64,000 bases of DNA from Mangrovimonas xylaniphaga (GTDB taxonomy: Bacteria; Bacteroidota; Bacteroidia; Flavobacteriales; Flavobacteriaceae): contig NZ_LBIP01000019.1 of NCBI RefSeq assembly GCF_001280435.1, positions 124,001 through 188,000 on the forward strand, read 5' to 3'. The notes under the pieces are model-generated. The model saw only the letters and a program-made list of their open reading frames with translations. It did not search any database and had not been told where the DNA came from. Shown one piece after another: positions 53,064 to 61,819 of the stretch (its first letter is position 1; each line of letters begins with the position of its first letter). A program made the translations under genes and the position numbers.

Positions 53064-54352
53064 TGATTCCAGAAATTGAAAAAGCGTCGTTGGCAGACAT
53101 TAAGTTGTTCCAAGAGGAAAAATTAAGTGAGCTTTTAACTTATCTACAGGCGAACTCTAAGTATTACCAAAAGGTGTTTAAAGAGCAGGATGTTGATGTG
53201 TCTACCATCAAAACTCTTGAAGACTTGGTAAAACTTCCCTTAACCAGCAAAGAGGATTTACAGAAGTACAATGATGATTTTTTATGTGTTCCAAAGCGCA
53301 AGGTGATTGATTATGTGACGACCTCAGGTACTTTGGGAGATCCGGTAACTTTTGCACTTACAGATAACGATTTGGAGCGTTTGGCTTATAATGAGGCTAT
53401 TTCATTCGCCTGTGCAGGGGTCGCTGAAACCGATGTTCTCCAACTTATGACTACCATCGACAGACGTTTTATGGCAGGGTTGGCTTATTTTTTGGGTGTA
53501 CGTAAACTAGGTGCTGGAATTATTAGGGTTGGTGCCGGTATTCCAGAATTACAATGGGATTCCATTTTAAAATTCAAGCCAACCTATCTTATAGCTGTGC
53601 CTTCGTTCTTGTTGAAATTGATAGAATATGCCAACCAGCATAGTATAGATTTAAAAGAATCAGGTGTGAAAGGCGCCATTTGTATCGGGGAGTCCTTAAG
53701 AAATCAGGATTTCACCTTGAATACACTTGCTGAAAAAATTACTTCGAACTGGGACATCAAATTGTTTTCTACTTACGCTTCTACTGAGATGAACACAGCT
53801 TTCACAGAATGTGAACATCAGCAAGGTGGGCATCACCATCCAGAATTGATTATAGTTGAAATATTGGACGAAGACCATTTGCCTGTAGTAGATGGTGAAG
53901 TGGGTGAACTCACTATTACCACTCTTGGTGTGGAAGGGATGCCACTTTTACGTTTTAAAACGGGGGATATGGTCAAGGCGCATACCTCACCATGTAAATG
54001 TGGTCGAAATACTATGCGTTTGGGGCCTGTTGTAGGAAGGAAAAAACAAATGATCAAATATAAGGGGACGACTCTATATCCGCCGGCAATGGATAATATT
54101 TTAAACGATTTTCAAGAGGTGCAGAGTTATATTGTAGAAATTTCCAATAATTCGATAGGGACGGATGAAATTTGTATTAAGATTGCGGCCAATAATCCTT
54201 CAGAAGAATTGCAGCAAGCCATTAAGGATCATTTCAGAGCAAAATTGCGGGTGGCTCCGAAAGTTGAATTCCACGATGCCCAAGATATCAGTGCTTTACA
54301 GTTTCCTAAAATGAGTCGTAAACCCATTAAGGTAATCGATAACAGAAAATAG
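53063..54352 (+). CDS. PaaK-like AMP-forming ligase (aryl acid activation)
   Basis: This 429-residue adenylate-forming enzyme of the phenylacetate-CoA ligase family has TSGTLGDPVTF (the P-loop-like motif, residues about 87-97), STYASTEMNTAFTEC and RFKTGDMVKAH with the GRKKQMIKYKGTTLYPP hinge. It probably activates p-coumarate from the tyrosine ammonia-lyase and loads it onto CoA or ACP as the polyene starter. It is the last gene of the cluster, 177 nt ahead of the symporter. Confidence 0.86.
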   Translation: MIPEIEKASLADIKLFQEEKLSELLTYLQANSKYYQKVFKEQDVDVSTIKTLEDLVKLPLTSKEDLQKYNDDFLCVPKRKVIDYVTTSGTLGDPVTFALTDNDLERLAYNEAISFACAGVAETDVLQLMTTIDRRFMAGLAYFLGVRKLGAGIIRVGAGIPELQWDSILKFKPTYLIAVPSFLLKLIEYANQHSIDLKESGVKGAICIGESLRNQDFTLNTLAEKITSNWDIKLFSTYASTEMNTAFTECEHQQGGHHHPELIIVEILDEDHLPVVDGEVGELTITTLGVEGMPLLRFKTGDMVKAHTSPCKCGRNTMRLGPVVGRKKQMIKYKGTTLYPPAMDNILNDFQEVQSYIVEISNNSIGTDEICIKIAANNPSEELQQAIKDHFRAKLRVAPKVEFHDAQDISALQFPKMSRKPIKVIDNRK

Positions 54353-54528
54353 GGAATCCTTATTCGTTTTAGAATCTGAAAATGTAAAAGGCTAATTTTT
54401 CGTTTTTCAAAAATGAGGTGGCTTTTTATTGTGAAAATGTCATGGAATTCCCGTTTCAAGGGAAGTCGTGTTGTAACTTTTTAGTATCTTTCATCCTTGA
54501 AATTAACTAACAAATTTAAAAACACTTT

Positions 54529-56181
54529 ATGAATACTTCTTTTGAGTTTTTAGACTATTTTATCTTTGTCGCCTATGCCATACTTATTCTTTCGGTAGGT
54601 CTATGGATGTCAAGAGATAAAAAAGGTCATGAAAAAAATGCCGAAGATTATTTCTTGGCAGGTAAGTCTTTGCCTTGGTGGGCTATTGGAGCCTCCCTGA
54701 TTGCGGCAAATATTTCAGCGGAACAGTTTATTGGAATGTCTGGTTCTGGGTTTGCCTCAGGACTGGCAATTGCTTCCTATGAATGGATGGCCGCGCTTAC
54801 ATTACTTATTGTAGGTAAGTTTTTTCTTCCAATCTTTATTGAAAAAGGGCTGTATACCATCCCTGAATTCGTTGAAAAGCGTTACTCTACCAACTTAAAG
54901 ACCATTTTGGCTGTATTTTGGATAGCCTTGTATGTGTTTGTAAACTTGGCGTCTGTACTTTATTTGGGTGCTTTGGCACTTGAGACCATCATGGGAATTC
55001 CTATGATGTATGGTGTGATGGGATTGGCTTTGTTCGCGGCAGCTTATTCGTTGTACGGCGGTCTTTCGGCAGTAGCTTGGACAGATGTTATTCAAGTAGT
55101 ATTTTTAGTTTTAGGTGGTTTGGCCACAACCTATTTGGCATTGAATACCGTGTCTGGAGGTGAAGGAGTAGTAGCTGGAATCAAAACGGTTTACGAAACT
55201 GTTCCGGAGCGTTTTGCTATGATTTTGGATGAGTCGCACCCTGAATTCAAAAACCTTCCTGGAATTGGTGTTTTAGTAGGAGGTATGTGGGTTGCTAACC
55301 TGTATTATTGGGGATTCAACCAATACATCATTCAAAGAACCTTGGCGGCAAAATCTTTAAGAGAAGCACAAAAAGGGATTTTATTGGCTGCATTTTTAAA
55401 GTTGATCATTCCATTAATCGTGGTAATTCCTGGTATTGCAGCTTATTTAATGGTTAATAATCCTGAAATTTTAGGAAGTTTGGGTGAAGCAGGACTTCAA
55501 AACTTGCCTTCAACAGAGCAAGCAGATAAGGCATATCCTTGGTTGCTACAGTTTTTACCGGCGGGACTTAAAGGTGTGGCATTTGCGGCTTTGGCAGCGG
55601 CCATTGTATCTTCTTTAGCGTCTATGTTGAACTCTACGTCGACCATTTTCACAATGGATATTTACAAGCAGTACATCAATAAAGAAGCAAGTTCTAAACA
55701 AACCGTAACTATGGGAAGAATCTCTGCTGCGGTAGCTTTGGTTGTGGCTTGTATTATGGCGCCTTTATTAGGAGGTATTGATCAGGCGTTCCAATTTATC
55801 CAGGAGTATACGGGAGTTGTGAGTCCAGGTATTTTGGCGGTATTCATTTTAGGGCTTTTCTGGAAGAAAACAACCAACAAGGCTGCTATTGTGGGAGCTT
55901 TAGCGTCTATCCCAATTGCAATGTACTTTAAGGTGGCGCCTAAAGGATGGTCTACTAGCCCAATTTTCGTAGATATACCATTTATGGATCAAATGGGGTA
56001 TACGGCTATTTTAACGATGATTGTAATTATTGCTGTGAGTTTGATGCAGAATAAAGGTGAAGATGATCCTAAAGGTATTCCATTAACAGGAAAACTGTTC
56101 AAAACAGGCCCTGTGTTTAATATTGGAGCCTTTGCTGTAATGATTATCTTGGTAGTGCTTTATGCATTGTTCTGGAAATAA
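54529..56181 (+). CDS. Sodium:solute symporter (SSS, sugar-type)
   Basis: The 550-residue protein has about 14 transmembrane helices and SSS landmarks: the conserved AGKSLPWWAIGASLIAANIS segment, YWGFNQYIIQRTLAAKS and a central GGLSAVAWTDVIQ region. This is the SGLT/NIS-like branch, which imports sugars or other organic solutes with sodium. It has its own 176-nt upstream spacer and a terminator downstream, so it is a separate transcription unit. Confidence 0.92.
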   Translation: MNTSFEFLDYFIFVAYAILILSVGLWMSRDKKGHEKNAEDYFLAGKSLPWWAIGASLIAANISAEQFIGMSGSGFASGLAIASYEWMAALTLLIVGKFFLPIFIEKGLYTIPEFVEKRYSTNLKTILAVFWIALYVFVNLASVLYLGALALETIMGIPMMYGVMGLALFAAAYSLYGGLSAVAWTDVIQVVFLVLGGLATTYLALNTVSGGEGVVAGIKTVYETVPERFAMILDESHPEFKNLPGIGVLVGGMWVANLYYWGFNQYIIQRTLAAKSLREAQKGILLAAFLKLIIPLIVVIPGIAAYLMVNNPEILGSLGEAGLQNLPSTEQADKAYPWLLQFLPAGLKGVAFAALAAAIVSSLASMLNSTSTIFTMDIYKQYINKEASSKQTVTMGRISAAVALVVACIMAPLLGGIDQAFQFIQEYTGVVSPGILAVFILGLFWKKTTNKAAIVGALASIPIAMYFKVAPKGWSTSPIFVDIPFMDQMGYTAILTMIVIIAVSLMQNKGEDDPKGIPLTGKLFKTGPVFNIGAFAVMIILVVLYALFWK

Positions 56182-56206
56182 CAAAAACTGGTTTTATAAG
56201 CATATT

Positions 56207-56242
56207 AAAAGCGGGATTAACGAAAGTTGATCCCGCTTTTTG
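56207..56242 (+). terminator. Rho-independent terminator of the symporter gene
   Basis: The stem GCGGGATTAAC (56211-56221) pairs with GTTGATCCCGC (56226-56236) with one G-U wobble around the loop GAAA, followed by T5. It begins 30 nt after the symporter stop. Confidence 0.8.
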
Positions 56243-56290
56243 TATGTGTAAAAAGGAAGGGAATCAAGCCTATCCTCAAAGTCATTGTGC

Positions 56291-56317
56291 AAAAAAAAGC
56301 CTCGCATATTGCGAGGC
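56291..56317 (-). terminator. Rho-independent terminator of the acidic lipoprotein gene
   Basis: A perfect 7-bp stem (GCCTCGC at 56299-56305, GCGAGGC at 56311-56317) encloses a 5-nt loop. On the - strand it is followed by eight T (56291-56298), and the stem lies 23 nt after the lipoprotein stop. Confidence 0.8.
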
Positions 56318-56340
56318 TTTCTTATAGAGAAGTAATGTGT

Positions 56341-56742
56341 TTATTCCTTTACAGAAACTTTGATTTTAGGATCAACCTTAGTCAAAGAATCTTGAAGCGC
56401 TTTAACTGCAGTTTCTACTTCTTCTTGAGAACCAGTGAAGGTTTTAGTTCCTGTTACCGATTTTCCAGCTACCATATACTCATACTCAACAGTTACAGAC
56501 TCTACGTCAACTGGAGTACCTTCTACAGCTTCGTCAATAGCATCCTCAACTGCTTCTTCAGTTGCATCTACAGCTTCTTCAACAGCATCTCCTGTTGCTT
56601 CAGCAGCTTCTTCAACAGCGTCAACAGCATCTTCCATAGTGTTTTCTACAGTTTCAGTTACTTCTTCAGTTTTCTCTTTGGTTTCTTTACAAGCAGTGAA
56701 TGAAATTCCAACAGCTAGTAGAATTAATAATAATTTTTTCAT
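56341..56742 (-). CDS. Small acidic Ala/Glu-rich repeat lipoprotein
   Basis: This 133-residue protein has a lipobox FTAC at the start from ATG 56742 (reading down). An upstream ATG at 56805 in frame would place 21 extra residues before the signal peptide and is not used. Residues about 20-75 form a low-complexity EAVEDAxDEAVE-type run, probably an amphipathic helix or coiled coil. The C-terminal half contains a VTVEYEYMVAGKSVTGTKTF domain. I know no function. It has its own terminator. Confidence 0.8.
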   Translation of the reverse strand: MKKLLLILLAVGISFTACKETKEKTEEVTETVENTMEDAVDAVEEAAEATGDAVEEAVDATEEAVEDAIDEAVEGTPVDVESVTVEYEYMVAGKSVTGTKTFTGSQEEVETAVKALQDSLTKVDPKIKVSVKE

Positions 56743-56860
56743 GGTTAATAGTTTTTTAGTGTTAAAAATTAAAGCGAAATTAACTACTAAAACGTTAACT
56801 AGCAATAGTGATATTAAGATTATTTAACATTTTTAGTAAAAATATTTTAACGTCGCCACT

Positions 56861-58096
56861 CTATTTACGAATATAATTTAGGATTTGGATGACAGCATCC
56901 TTATTTTTTTTTACAAAATCTGTGTTCAATGCCCCTAGTTTTTCTCTTTGAAATTCATTTTCAATGAGTTGGGTTAAAGTGCTGTCAAGTTGAGAATGTG
57001 AAGAAATTGATTGAACCCCGCCATGCGCAATCATGTTATGGGCCTCAGGGAACTTTTGGTAGTTTTTACCGATGATTACGGGCACTCCAAAAACGGCAGG
57101 TTCCAATATATTATGCAGTCCTGTTTTTCCCATGGCACCACCTACATAGGCAATGTCTGCATAGGCATATATTTTACTCAACAAGCCTATGGTGTCTATA
57201 ATGAACACTGAATATTCTGAAAGATCCTTGCCTTCTTTTTCTGAAAAGAGAACCGTTTTTGCTGTAATCTGTGATTTTAAGTCGGCAATCAAGTTGGGTT
57301 TGATGTTATGAGGCGCGATGATGTATTTTACTTTTTCAGAAGCATGTGCATTGATGTGCGGAATAAGAAGCGCTTCATCTTCTGGCCACGAACTGCCAAT
57401 GACCACACAGAGCGCATCTTGCTTAAAGTCATCTATAAAAGGTAAATTATTGTCTTGGTTGAGTTGGTCTGAAACGCGATCGAATCTTGTGTCGCCTGTA
57501 ACACTTGTTTGAGTGATTCCTATGGAATTAAGAAGAGTTTTAGAGCTTTCATTTTGAACAAAAATGTGGTCAAAGCTACTTAGAGCCTTTCTCATATACC
57601 CTCCGTAAAATTTAAAGTACGACTGTTGAGGTCTGAAGTTGGCTGAAATTAAATAGGCTTTGAGATGGCGTTTTTGCAATTCATTTAACACGTTGGGCCA
57701 AATGTCATATTTTACAAATACAGTGATTTCTGGGTGCACCAAATCCACAAATTTTTTGGCCTTGCGTTTAGAGTCTAAAGGCAGGTAAACCACGGTATCC
57801 GCGATTTCGGAGTTCTTTCGGATTTCATAGCCGGAAGGTGAAAAGAAGCTTAAAACTACCTTGTGATTTGGGTACAGTACCCGTAACTTTTTAAAAACCG
57901 GAAGCCCTTGTTCATATTCTCCCAAAGAAGCACAGTGAAACCAAAGAGTTTTATCTTCAGGCAGGATGGATTTTTCTAAAACTTCAAAAGTGTGGGCTCT
58001 TCCCTCAACTCCCAATTTTATTTTTGAATTGAAAAGAGCTATGATTTTTAATACAATTCCCGTGAGGAAAATCCCTAAATTATATAATAAATTCAC
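56861..58096 (-). CDS. waaA: 3-deoxy-D-manno-octulosonic acid transferase
   Basis: This 411-residue GT30 enzyme has an N-terminal membrane helix, the family motif FHCASLGEYEQGLPV with the catalytic Glu, the GDTRFDRV segment and the C-terminal EPAVFGVPVIIGKNYQKFPEA. It transfers Kdo to lipid A precursors at the cytoplasmic face of the inner membrane. It is divergent from the DegT aminotransferase gene. Confidence 0.94.
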   Translation of the reverse strand: MNLLYNLGIFLTGIVLKIIALFNSKIKLGVEGRAHTFEVLEKSILPEDKTLWFHCASLGEYEQGLPVFKKLRVLYPNHKVVLSFFSPSGYEIRKNSEIADTVVYLPLDSKRKAKKFVDLVHPEITVFVKYDIWPNVLNELQKRHLKAYLISANFRPQQSYFKFYGGYMRKALSSFDHIFVQNESSKTLLNSIGITQTSVTGDTRFDRVSDQLNQDNNLPFIDDFKQDALCVVIGSSWPEDEALLIPHINAHASEKVKYIIAPHNIKPNLIADLKSQITAKTVLFSEKEGKDLSEYSVFIIDTIGLLSKIYAYADIAYVGGAMGKTGLHNILEPAVFGVPVIIGKNYQKFPEAHNMIAHGGVQSISSHSQLDSTLTQLIENEFQREKLGALNTDFVKKNKDAVIQILNYIRK

Positions 58097-58141
58097 CTGT
58101 TAATTGTTTCCGCTAAAATACGTTACTTTACTATAAATTCA

Positions 58142-58172
58142 TTGGCTGTCGTCGTTGAATTTCGTAAATTCG
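58142..58172 (+). promoter_or_regulatory. Candidate promoter for the aminotransferase-galE operon
   Basis: TTG at 58142-58144 and TAAATTCG at 58165-58172 are 20 nt apart and match the Bacteroidota boxes with one mismatch. This implies that the in-frame extension upstream of ATG 58232 is leader, not coding sequence. Confidence 0.45.
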
Positions 58173-58231
58173 CTCCTTTGTGGCGCATGTGTCAATGGGC
58201 CTTTCTACATTTAACGATTATTACATTTCAG

Positions 58232-59389
58232 ATGAAAAAAATACAGATGGTAGACCTTAAAGGTCAATATGCCAAAATAAAAGATGTCGTGGATACTTCC
58301 ATTCAGGAAGTTTTGGATAATACAGCCTATATAAACGGACCTAAGGTTCATGAGTTTCAAGCCAATTTAGAACAATACCTTAACGTAAAACATGTCATTC
58401 CTTGTGCTAATGGAACCGATGCCCTGCAGATTGCCATGATGGGATTGGGTTTAAAGCCTGGGGATGAGGTCATCACTGCCGATTTTACGTTTGCTGCAAC
58501 AGTAGAGGTGATTGCACTTTTACAACTGACGCCTGTTTTGGTGGATGTAGATCTTGAAAATTTCAATATTGATATTGAGGCCATCAAAAAGGCGATTACT
58601 CCCAAGACCAAAGCCATTGTACCCGTGCATTTATTTGGACAATGTGCCAATATGGAAGCTATCATGGAAATTGCGAAAGAGCATAATTTGTTTGTGATAG
58701 AAGATAATGCCCAAGCTATTGGAGCTAATTATACCTATAGCGATGGAACAAAAGTTAAGGCCGGAACTATTGGTAATGTTGGGGCCACTTCGTTTTTCCC
58801 ATCCAAGAACTTAGGATGTTATGGAGATGGAGGAGCCATCTTTACAAACGATGATGATTTGGCCCATACTATTAGAGGAATTGTAAACCATGGAATGTAT
58901 GAGCGTTACCATCATGATGTGGTTGGAGTTAATTCTAGGTTGGATTCTATTCAAGCGGCCGTTTTAAATGCCAAATTGCCAAATTTGGATGCTTATAATA
59001 AGGCAAGGCAAACAGCGGCGATTGCGTATAACAAAGCTTTTGAAGGACAAACTAATATCATTATACCAAAAACGGTGAGCGATTGTTGTGAAGGTATCTG
59101 TGATGGTTGCGATTGCCATGTGTTCCATCAATATACCTTGAGAGTATTGAATACAGATAGAGATGCTTTAGCAAAACACTTAAATGATAACGGAATTCCT
59201 TGTGGCGTATATTACCCAATTCCGTTGCATTCACAAAAGGCATATAAGGATGAAAGATATAAAGAGGAGGATTTTCCAGTAACCAATCAATTGGTGAAAG
59301 AGGTGATTTCTTTGCCAATGCACACCGAATTGGATGCGGAACAAATTGACTTTATTACAACAACAGTTATTAATTTTATAAACAAATAA
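58232..59389 (+). CDS. DegT/DnrJ/EryC1/StrS-family PLP aminotransferase
   Basis: This 385-residue enzyme has the PLP-binding lysine in FFPSKNLGCYGDGGA and the family start MVDLKGQYAKIK at ATG 58232. Members act on keto-sugars for surface polysaccharides or O-antigens. A Cys-rich segment (SDCCEGICDGCDCHVFHQY, about residues 281-299) is unusual and may be a metal site or loop. galE follows 4 nt downstream. Confidence 0.9.
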   Translation: MKKIQMVDLKGQYAKIKDVVDTSIQEVLDNTAYINGPKVHEFQANLEQYLNVKHVIPCANGTDALQIAMMGLGLKPGDEVITADFTFAATVEVIALLQLTPVLVDVDLENFNIDIEAIKKAITPKTKAIVPVHLFGQCANMEAIMEIAKEHNLFVIEDNAQAIGANYTYSDGTKVKAGTIGNVGATSFFPSKNLGCYGDGGAIFTNDDDLAHTIRGIVNHGMYERYHHDVVGVNSRLDSIQAAVLNAKLPNLDAYNKARQTAAIAYNKAFEGQTNIIIPKTVSDCCEGICDGCDCHVFHQYTLRVLNTDRDALAKHLNDNGIPCGVYYPIPLHSQKAYKDERYKEEDFPVTNQLVKEVISLPMHTELDAEQIDFITTTVINFINK

Positions 59390-59393
59390 TTTA

Positions 59394-60413
59394 ATGAAAG
59401 TACTGGTAACAGGAGGACTCGGGTTTATTGGCTCGCACACAGTCGTAGAATTGCAAAATAAAGGTTTTGAGGTTGTTATTATCGATAATCTTTCTAACTC
59501 CTCTATTGAGGTTTTGGATGGTATCGAGGCTATTTCAGGAGTAAGACCTTTGTTTGAGGAATTGGACTTAAAGGAAAAGTCAAGAGTAGAAGAATTCTTC
59601 AAAGCGCATAAGGACATTGTTGGTGTGATTCATTTTGCCGCTAGTAAGGCTGTTGGAGAAAGTGTCAATGAACCATTGATGTATTACGAAAACAACTTGA
59701 ATACGTTAATTTATGTTCTCAAATCGGTACTTCAATTGGATTCTGCCAATTTCATCTTTAGTTCTTCTTGTACGGTATATGGGCAAGCTGATGAGCTTCC
59801 AATTTTGGAAAGTGCCCCTGTAAAACCAGCTGAGTCACCTTATGGAAATACCAAACAAATAGGGGAGGAAATTATTGTTGATACTTGTAAGGTAAGACCA
59901 AACCTAAATGCCATTTCCTTGCGTTATTTCAATCCAATTGGGGCGCATGCCAGTGCAAAAATTGGAGAGTTGCCATTAGGCGTACCTCAAAATTTAGTAC
60001 CTTTTATCACGCAAACGGCAGCAGGACTTAGAGAGCAATTGGCTGTTTTTGGAGAGGATTACCCAACGCCAGACGGTACTTGTATTAGAGACTATATCCA
60101 TGTGGTAGATTTGGCCAAGGCGCACGTGGTAGCTCTACAGCGCCTTTTGGAGAAGAAGAATCCTGAAAATTATGAAGTATTCAATATAGGAACAGGTAAG
60201 GGAAGTTCTGTTTTGGAAGTGATCCAATCTTTTGAAAAGGTGACTGGTCTTAAATTGAATTATAAAATTGCCGAGAGAAGAGCGGGGGACGTCATCCAAG
60301 CCTTTGCAGATACTTCTAAATCCAATGAAGTATTGGGTTGGAAAGCAGAATTGAGCCTTGACGATGCCATGGAGTCTGCCTGGAAGTGGGAAAAGCACAT
60401 CAGGAACATTTAA
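59394..60413 (+). CDS. galE: UDP-glucose 4-epimerase
   Basis: This 339-residue SDR enzyme has TGGLGFIGSHT, the catalytic Ser in FSSSCTVYG and the YxxxK pair in AESPYGNTKQIGEE, with GDGTCIRDYIHV-like sequence (PDGTCIRDYIHVVDLAKAH). It interconverts UDP-glucose and UDP-galactose for surface glycans. It forms an operon with the aminotransferase. Confidence 0.95.
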   Translation: MKVLVTGGLGFIGSHTVVELQNKGFEVVIIDNLSNSSIEVLDGIEAISGVRPLFEELDLKEKSRVEEFFKAHKDIVGVIHFAASKAVGESVNEPLMYYENNLNTLIYVLKSVLQLDSANFIFSSSCTVYGQADELPILESAPVKPAESPYGNTKQIGEEIIVDTCKVRPNLNAISLRYFNPIGAHASAKIGELPLGVPQNLVPFITQTAAGLREQLAVFGEDYPTPDGTCIRDYIHVVDLAKAHVVALQRLLEKKNPENYEVFNIGTGKGSSVLEVIQSFEKVTGLKLNYKIAERRAGDVIQAFADTSKSNEVLGWKAELSLDDAMESAWKWEKHIRNI

Positions 60414-60424
60414 AAACCAATATA

Positions 60425-61711
60425 ATGAGACATTTTATTTCCTTGTGCATCCTGTTACTTTCACTTTCGGTAACCGGGCAAGACCTCTATTTACATTGTG
60501 GTAAGCTGGTAGATACAAAAGCTGAAAAAGTTTTGACCAACAAAACGGTGGTTGTTTCAGGAAATAAAATTGTCTCAATAAAAAATGGTTTTGTAATCCC
60601 AGAATCGAAAAAGGATTCGGTGATAGACTTAAAGGACAAAACGGTCATGCCGGGCCTTATAGATATGCATGTGCATATTGAGCATGAAACCAATCCAAAA
60701 GCTTATTTGGAGCGTTATACCCTTAACGAAGCAGATGTAGCCTTCAACTCTACACAATATGCCAAGGTTACTTTAATGTCGGGTTTTACCACGGTTAGGG
60801 ATTTGGGTGGCTCGGGAGTAAATGTGTCTTTACGAAATGCCATCAATTCAGGAAAGGTTATTGGTCCACGCATTTTTACTGCGGAAAAAGCCTTGGCAAC
60901 CACAGGCGGTCATGCCGATCCTACCAATGGAAATAATAGAGAACTTGTTGGAAATCCTGGTCCTAAGGAAGGTGTGGTGAATGGGGTTGAGGATGCCAAA
61001 AAAGCGGTGAGACAGCGTTATAAAAATGGTGCTGATTTAATAAAGATAACTGCGACAGGTGGCGTATTGAGTGTTGCCAAAAGTGGACAAAATCCACAAT
61101 TTACGTTAGAAGAAATAAAGGCCATTTGCGAAACAGCAAAGGATTATGGTTTTCATGTAGCAGCTCATGCCCATGGCGATGAGGGTATGCAACGTGCTAT
61201 TTTGGGAGGTGTTAAAAGCATAGAACACGGTACCTTAATGAGTGATGAAACTATGGAGCTCATGAAAAAGTATGATGTATATCTAGTTCCCACAATCACG
61301 GCAGGAAAAACAGTTTCGGACAAGGCTAAAATTCCAGGGTACTATCCCGAAGTAATTGTTGGAAAGGCTTTGGATATTGGACCGAAAATTCAAACTAATT
61401 TTGGAAAAGCCTACAAAAAAGGTGTTGGAATTGCCTTTGGAACTGATGCCGGAGTGTTTATCCATGGCGAGAATGGTAAGGAGTTTGCTTACATGGTAGA
61501 AGCAGGAATGCCCGCCATAGAAACTTTAAAATGTGCCACCGTAACCAACGCCATGTTATTAAACATGCAAGACGAATTGGGTCAAATTAAAGAAGGCTAT
61601 TTGGCAGACATAATTGCTACAAACGATGACCCGACAGAAAACATTGCTACTATGGAAAATGTAGTCTTTGTAATGAAATCGGGTGAAATCTATAAGTCAA
61701 CAGCCCCTTAA
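60425..61711 (+). CDS. Exported metal-dependent amidohydrolase
   Basis: This 428-residue protein has a signal peptide when started at ATG 60425; the frame extends upstream to 60386 but that part would precede the signal. Metal motifs include DMHVHIEHE, the candidate carboxylated Lys in LIKITATGG, AAHAHGDEG, IEHGTLM and the Asp in GTDAGVF. It is of the imidazolonepropionase/Xaa-Pro dipeptidase-like group. The substrate is probably a periplasmic peptide or amide. A direct repeat overlaps its stop codon. Confidence 0.88.
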   Translation: MRHFISLCILLLSLSVTGQDLYLHCGKLVDTKAEKVLTNKTVVVSGNKIVSIKNGFVIPESKKDSVIDLKDKTVMPGLIDMHVHIEHETNPKAYLERYTLNEADVAFNSTQYAKVTLMSGFTTVRDLGGSGVNVSLRNAINSGKVIGPRIFTAEKALATTGGHADPTNGNNRELVGNPGPKEGVVNGVEDAKKAVRQRYKNGADLIKITATGGVLSVAKSGQNPQFTLEEIKAICETAKDYGFHVAAHAHGDEGMQRAILGGVKSIEHGTLMSDETMELMKKYDVYLVPTITAGKTVSDKAKIPGYYPEVIVGKALDIGPKIQTNFGKAYKKGVGIAFGTDAGVFIHGENGKEFAYMVEAGMPAIETLKCATVTNAMLLNMQDELGQIKEGYLADIIATNDDPTENIATMENVVFVMKSGEIYKSTAP

Positions 61712-61733
61712 AAAGGTAAAACTTTATCGGGAT
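61710..61733 (+). repeat. 24-nt direct repeat, copy 1, upstream of the AraC-type regulator
   Basis: This copy shares 22 of 24 bases with the copy at 63336-63359 (core CTTTATCGGGAT after AAAAAGGTAA). It lies 86 nt before the regulator start and overlaps the amidohydrolase stop by 2 nt. It may be a regulator binding site. Confidence 0.6.
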
Positions 61734-61819
61734 ATACTTGATTAACAAAATTTTAGGATTTTTTTAGGACGGCTAGGAAGCATTAATGAATAACTTTAGT
61801 TAGGCTATTCAATCAAAAA

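Noticed and set aside
54471-54492. Promoter boxes before the symporter gene
   Set aside because: TTG and TATCTTTC are present but only 11 nt apart, too close for the Bacteroidota consensus.
56435-56827. Plus-strand frame rich in Ser, Thr and Ala opposite the acidic lipoprotein gene
   Set aside because: It is the antisense of the repeat-coded EEA-type codons and has no signal or domain; the - strand gene has a lipobox and a terminator.
58142-58231. N-terminal extension of the aminotransferase frame
   Set aside because: Promoter-like boxes lie inside it, the peptide is not like the family start, and ATG 58232 gives the canonical N-terminus.
60386-60424. Upstream in-frame start of the amidohydrolase
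   Set aside because: It would overlap galE and put 13 residues before a clear signal peptide.
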